Source of the DNA: an uncultured Eubacteriales bacterium
Lineage (GTDB): Bacteria; Bacillota; Clostridia; Oscillospirales; Oscillospiraceae
NCBI GenBank assembly: GCA_900545805.1
Contig: URAL01000042.1
Coordinates: 1-15,142 of the forward strand
Reading direction: 5' to 3'
Length of the DNA stretch: 15,142 nucleotides
The position numbers and the translations under genes are program-made. Shown here in pieces: positions 13,083 through 15,142 of the stretch (positions within the stretch are counted from its first letter, which is position 1; every line of letters starts with the position of its first letter). The notes under the pieces were generated by a model that was given only the letters and a program-made list of their open reading frames with translations, ran no database searches and was not told the DNA's origin.

Positions 13083-13562
13083 TTACATATCAACTGTGTA
13101 TACGCATTCCGAGGCCGCATCCATGGACTCATCCGCGCCGAAACCGTCGGTGACAATGAACGCGGCGGCGGCCGCTACCAGCAGCGCAAAGGCCGCTATC
13201 AGCGCGGTTTTCACCTTTTTCGAGCGCAGGAAGGCAAATCCCGGCTCACGCTCGGTCATGTTTTTCTCCGGTTCGGGCAGAGGGGAAGACTCCTCCTTCT
13301 GCGCCGGCGGAAGCGCCGCTCTTGCGCGGGCGGTCAGGCCGTCCATGCGGCTCTCGACCGTCTTCTGCCGCTCTATGAGCCTTTTGCCCGTGAGCGCGTC
13401 GCGGTTATACGGCTCCTCGGTCAGGATCTCGTCAAACAGGGCGTCGGCCTCGTCGCGCAGACCCATGGTCATCATATGATACGCCTTATCAATTTTCCGC
13501 TTGTGCATCCGCTCGTCCGGCGAGCGCTCAAGCAGCTCCTCAAGGATAGTTTTGTCCTCCAT
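13083..13562 (-). CDS. Small tail-anchored protein with a TPR-like segment
   Basis: A 159-residue protein of unknown function. The acidic N-terminal part (about 22-58) reads like one tetratricopeptide-type helical hairpin (KAYHMMTMGLRDEADALFDE…). A charged, proline-containing linker (59-115) follows, then a single hydrophobic segment (about 118-138) and a short acidic tail of some 20 residues. The likely topology is a cytoplasmic N-terminus with a C-terminal membrane anchor; it has no signal peptide. The ATG at 13562 is preceded by GAAGGGGGG at normal spacing and by its own promoter. It is monocistronic and convergent with the birA operon. A scaffold role is possible but unproven. Confidence 0.75.
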   Translation of the reverse strand: MEDKTILEELLERSPDERMHKRKIDKAYHMMTMGLRDEADALFDEILTEEPYNRDALTGKRLIERQKTVESRMDGLTARARAALPPAQKEESSPLPEPEKNMTEREPGFAFLRSKKVKTALIAAFALLVAAAAAFIVTDGFGADESMDAASECVYTVDM

Positions 13563-13595
13563 CTGACGATACCCCCCTTCCGGCTTTGGACAATT

Positions 13596-13624
13596 ATTTT
13601 ATCATTTATTCGCACAACGGTCAA
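13596..13624 (-). promoter_or_regulatory. Sigma-A promoter of the tail-anchored TPR-like gene
   Basis: On the minus strand TTGACC (plus 13619-13624) and TAAAAT (plus 13596-13601) are 17 bp apart, 34 bp upstream of the ATG at 13562. Confidence 0.65.
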
Positions 13625-13642
13625 TCAATATGACAAAGAAAC

Positions 13643-13671
13643 TTGAATTATTTGTGCCGCTGTATTAAAAT
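13643..13671 (+). promoter_or_regulatory. Sigma-A promoter of the phosphatase-plsY operon
   Basis: TTGAAT (13643-13648) and TAAAAT (13666-13671) have 17 bp between them, 18 bp before the ATG at 13690. That leaves a short leader carrying GGAGG (13678-13682). The opposing promoter at 13596-13624 lies 18 bp away, so the two are back to back. Confidence 0.6.
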
Positions 13672-13689
13672 CAAGGCGGAGGAAAGACT

Positions 13690-14331
13690 ATGAAAAAGCT
13701 TGTGATTTTTGATCTGGACGGAACGCTGCTGTACACTCTTGAGGATCTGCACGCGTCAACAAATTTTGCGCTTGAAGGCGAGGGTCTTCCCGGCCGCAGT
13801 CTCGACGAGGTGAGGCGCTTTGTCGGCAACGGGATACGCAAGCTCATCGAGCGCGCAGTTCCGGCGGGAACCTCTCCGGAGGTGACAGACCGCGTTTTTG
13901 CGGCGTTCGTGCGCCATTATGAGGCAAACTGCATGAACCTGACCCGGCCGTATCCCGGCATACCCGAGCTGCTCATGCGGCTTAAGGAGCACGGTGCAAG
14001 GCTCGGCGTAGTCTCGAACAAGGCCGATGAGCCCGTCAGGGCGCTCATCGCGCATTATTTCCCCGATACGTTTGACAGCGTCGTCGGCGAGCGTGAAAAC
14101 GTTCGGAAAAAGCCCGCGCCGGACAGCGTGCTTGAAACGGTGCGCTCTCTCGGCTGTACGGTCGGGGACGCGGTCTATATCGGCGACTCGGACGTGGACG
14201 GTCAGACCGCCGCGAACGCGGGCTGTGACTGTGTGCTCGTATCCTGGGGCTTTCGCGGCAGACAGACGCTTGAGCCCTTCGGCTGCCCGATAGCCGGCAG
14301 CGCACAGGAGCTTTTTGAAATACTGAGATGA
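13690..14331 (+). CDS. HAD family hydrolase, phosphoglycolate phosphatase-like
   Basis: A 213-residue haloacid dehalogenase-type phosphatase. Motif I is DLDGT (8-12, nucleophile Asp8, acid Asp10), motif II Ser109-Asn110 in VVSNK, motif III a lysine in RKKP (139-142), and motif IV GDSDVD (165-170) with Mg-binding Asp166 and Asp170. A helical cap lies at about 16-85, matching the Gph/PGP group. Members act on small phosphate esters such as 2-phosphoglycolate or nucleotides, and the true substrate cannot be told from sequence. GGAGG lies 7 nt before the ATG. plsY starts 13 nt after its stop, so the pair is an operon. Confidence 0.88.
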   Translation: MKKLVIFDLDGTLLYTLEDLHASTNFALEGEGLPGRSLDEVRRFVGNGIRKLIERAVPAGTSPEVTDRVFAAFVRHYEANCMNLTRPYPGIPELLMRLKEHGARLGVVSNKADEPVRALIAHYFPDTFDSVVGERENVRKKPAPDSVLETVRSLGCTVGDAVYIGDSDVDGQTAANAGCDCVLVSWGFRGRQTLEPFGCPIAGSAQELFEILR

Positions 14332-14344
14332 CGGAGGCAACGCG

Positions 14345-15001
14345 ATGAAGCTAAGCAAAGCATTATCCGCCGCGCTCGCGGCCGCAGGCATGGGCTATGC
14401 CATCGGCAACCTGAATCCGGCCTATGTCATGGGCCTGCGCAGAGGCTACGACATACGCAAAAAGGGCTCCGGCAACGCGGGAGCGACAAATCTTATGATA
14501 CTCGAGGGCAAAAAGGCGGGAGCCTTCGTCATGTGCTTCGATATCAGCAAGGCCGCGGTGAGCGTGGGGCTTGCGCGCAGGATCTTTGCGCAGAGCAAAT
14601 TCGCCGGCGAAGCCGCGGGCGCCGCCTGCATACTCGGGCACATGTACCCCGCGCTGATGCGCTTTCGCGGCGGCAAGGGTCTTGCCTGTCTCGGCGGCGT
14701 GATCCTGGCCTTCGGCGTCAACGATTTTCTCGTAACGCTGTTTCTCGAATCGCTCCTGCTGCTGGCAACGCGCTATCTCTGCCTTGTGCCCATCACCGGC
14801 GCGATATTTTACCCCATCTACCACGGCATCGAGCGCGGCGACTGGCGTGCAGCCGCTATTCTGGGCAGTATAACGCTGCCAATGCTCTCAAAGCACGTCG
14901 AGAACCTCGAGCGCATCAAGGAGGGCAAGGAGCTCAAGCTCGATTTCCTCTGGGACAGAGACGGCGAGCTCGACCGCATCGGCTTTTTGGATGCGGACTG
15001 A
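14345..15001 (+). CDS. plsY: Acyl-phosphate:glycerol-3-phosphate acyltransferase PlsY
   Basis: A 218-residue integral membrane enzyme that transfers an acyl group from acyl phosphate to glycerol-3-phosphate, the first committed step of phospholipid synthesis. All three family motifs are present: GSGNAGATN (41-49), GHMYPALMRFRGGKGLA (98-114) and HVENLERIKEGKE (184-196). Hydrophobic segments lie near 8-28, 58-78, 112-148 and 150-180. The C-terminus runs about 20 acidic/charged residues beyond motif 3, ending FLDAD. GGAGG (14333-14337) sits 7 nt before the ATG. No terminator is seen after the stop; repeat DNA begins within about 25 bases. Confidence 0.93.
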   Translation: MKLSKALSAALAAAGMGYAIGNLNPAYVMGLRRGYDIRKKGSGNAGATNLMILEGKKAGAFVMCFDISKAAVSVGLARRIFAQSKFAGEAAGAACILGHMYPALMRFRGGKGLACLGGVILAFGVNDFLVTLFLESLLLLATRYLCLVPITGAIFYPIYHGIERGDWRAAAILGSITLPMLSKHVENLERIKEGKELKLDFLWDRDGELDRIGFLDAD

Positions 15002-15026
15002 GGAGGTGTGCGCAGAGCGCACGGAT

Positions 15027-15088
15027 TTGAAAAAACAACCCCACCGGCTCGGCTGACGCCGACCCACCTCCCCTTACACAGGGGAGGC
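15027..15088. repeat. 62-bp repeat module, direct copy of 11028-11089
   Basis: Same orientation as the earlier copy, 58 of 62 bases identical. The end here reads CAGGGGAGGC, where the earlier copy has CAGGTGAGGC. Confidence 0.8.
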
Positions 15089-15095
15089 AAGGGAA

Positions 15096-15142
15096 GTGCG
15101 GAGCAAAATCTGCACCGCAGTATCGGGAAGCGGCAGTTTTGC
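15096..15142. repeat. Inverted copy of the end of repeat B, cut by the window edge
   Basis: The reverse complement of these 47 bases is identical to 11164-11210. The match runs to the last base of the window, so the repeat continues outside it. Confidence 0.85.

Overview
This window looks like a chromosomal segment of a moderately high-GC anaerobic Bacillota, most likely a gut-type Clostridia (Oscillospiraceae-like). The reasons are the strong AGGAGG-type ribosome binding sites, sigma-A promoters of TTGAAA-N17-TATAAT type, a Re-type citrate synthase, a TAXI-type TRAP transporter, and intergenic palindromic repeats of the kind abundant in that group. The taxonomic call is inference; there is no rRNA or other marker here.

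Layout. (1) 1-3356, plus strand: a promoter, a TAXI lipoprotein solute-binding protein, an intercistronic region with two long stem-loops, and the fused 4TM/12TM TRAP permease. (2) 3357-3880: a gene-free convergent junction packed with hairpins, including terminators for both sides. (3) 3881-8957, minus strand: a tight four-gene operon in the order Re-citrate synthase, FCD-type GntR regulator, aconitase, NAD-type isocitrate dehydrogenase. Its promoter (TTGACA-N16-TATAAT) carries a GntR-like palindrome just beyond the -10 box. Together the enzymes turn acetyl-CoA plus oxaloacetate into 2-oxoglutarate, the oxidative half-TCA route to glutamate in anaerobes. (4) 9093-10809, plus strand, divergent: a promoter, an ACT-domain protein and a UPF0210/PFL (DUF711) protein, then a terminator. 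(5) 10796-11640: about 850 bases without a gene, made of degenerate repeat copies, palindromes and a 7-bp tandem repeat. (6) 11643-13009: single-domain biotin protein ligase (birA) and a coupled membrane-anchored protein of unknown function, closed by a bidirectional terminator. (7) 13083-13562, minus: a small tail-anchored TPR-like protein. (8) 13643-15001, plus: a HAD phosphatase of the phosphoglycolate phosphatase type and PlsY, the acyl-phosphate glycerol-3-phosphate acyltransferase. (9) 15002-15142: further copies of the 10.8-11.3 kb repeats, one direct and one inverted, cut by the window edge.

The most informative part is the self-contained 2-oxoglutarate operon with its own embedded regulator and a readable candidate operator. 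The TAXI transporter that converges on it could plausibly carry a related C4-C6 acid or glutamate, but nothing in the sequence proves that link. I found no CRISPR array, prophage, transposase, toxin-antitoxin pair, tRNA or rRNA. The gene content is mostly recognisable metabolism; the less described material lies in the regulatory and repeat DNA and in the three genes of unknown function (UPF0210 and the two small membrane proteins).
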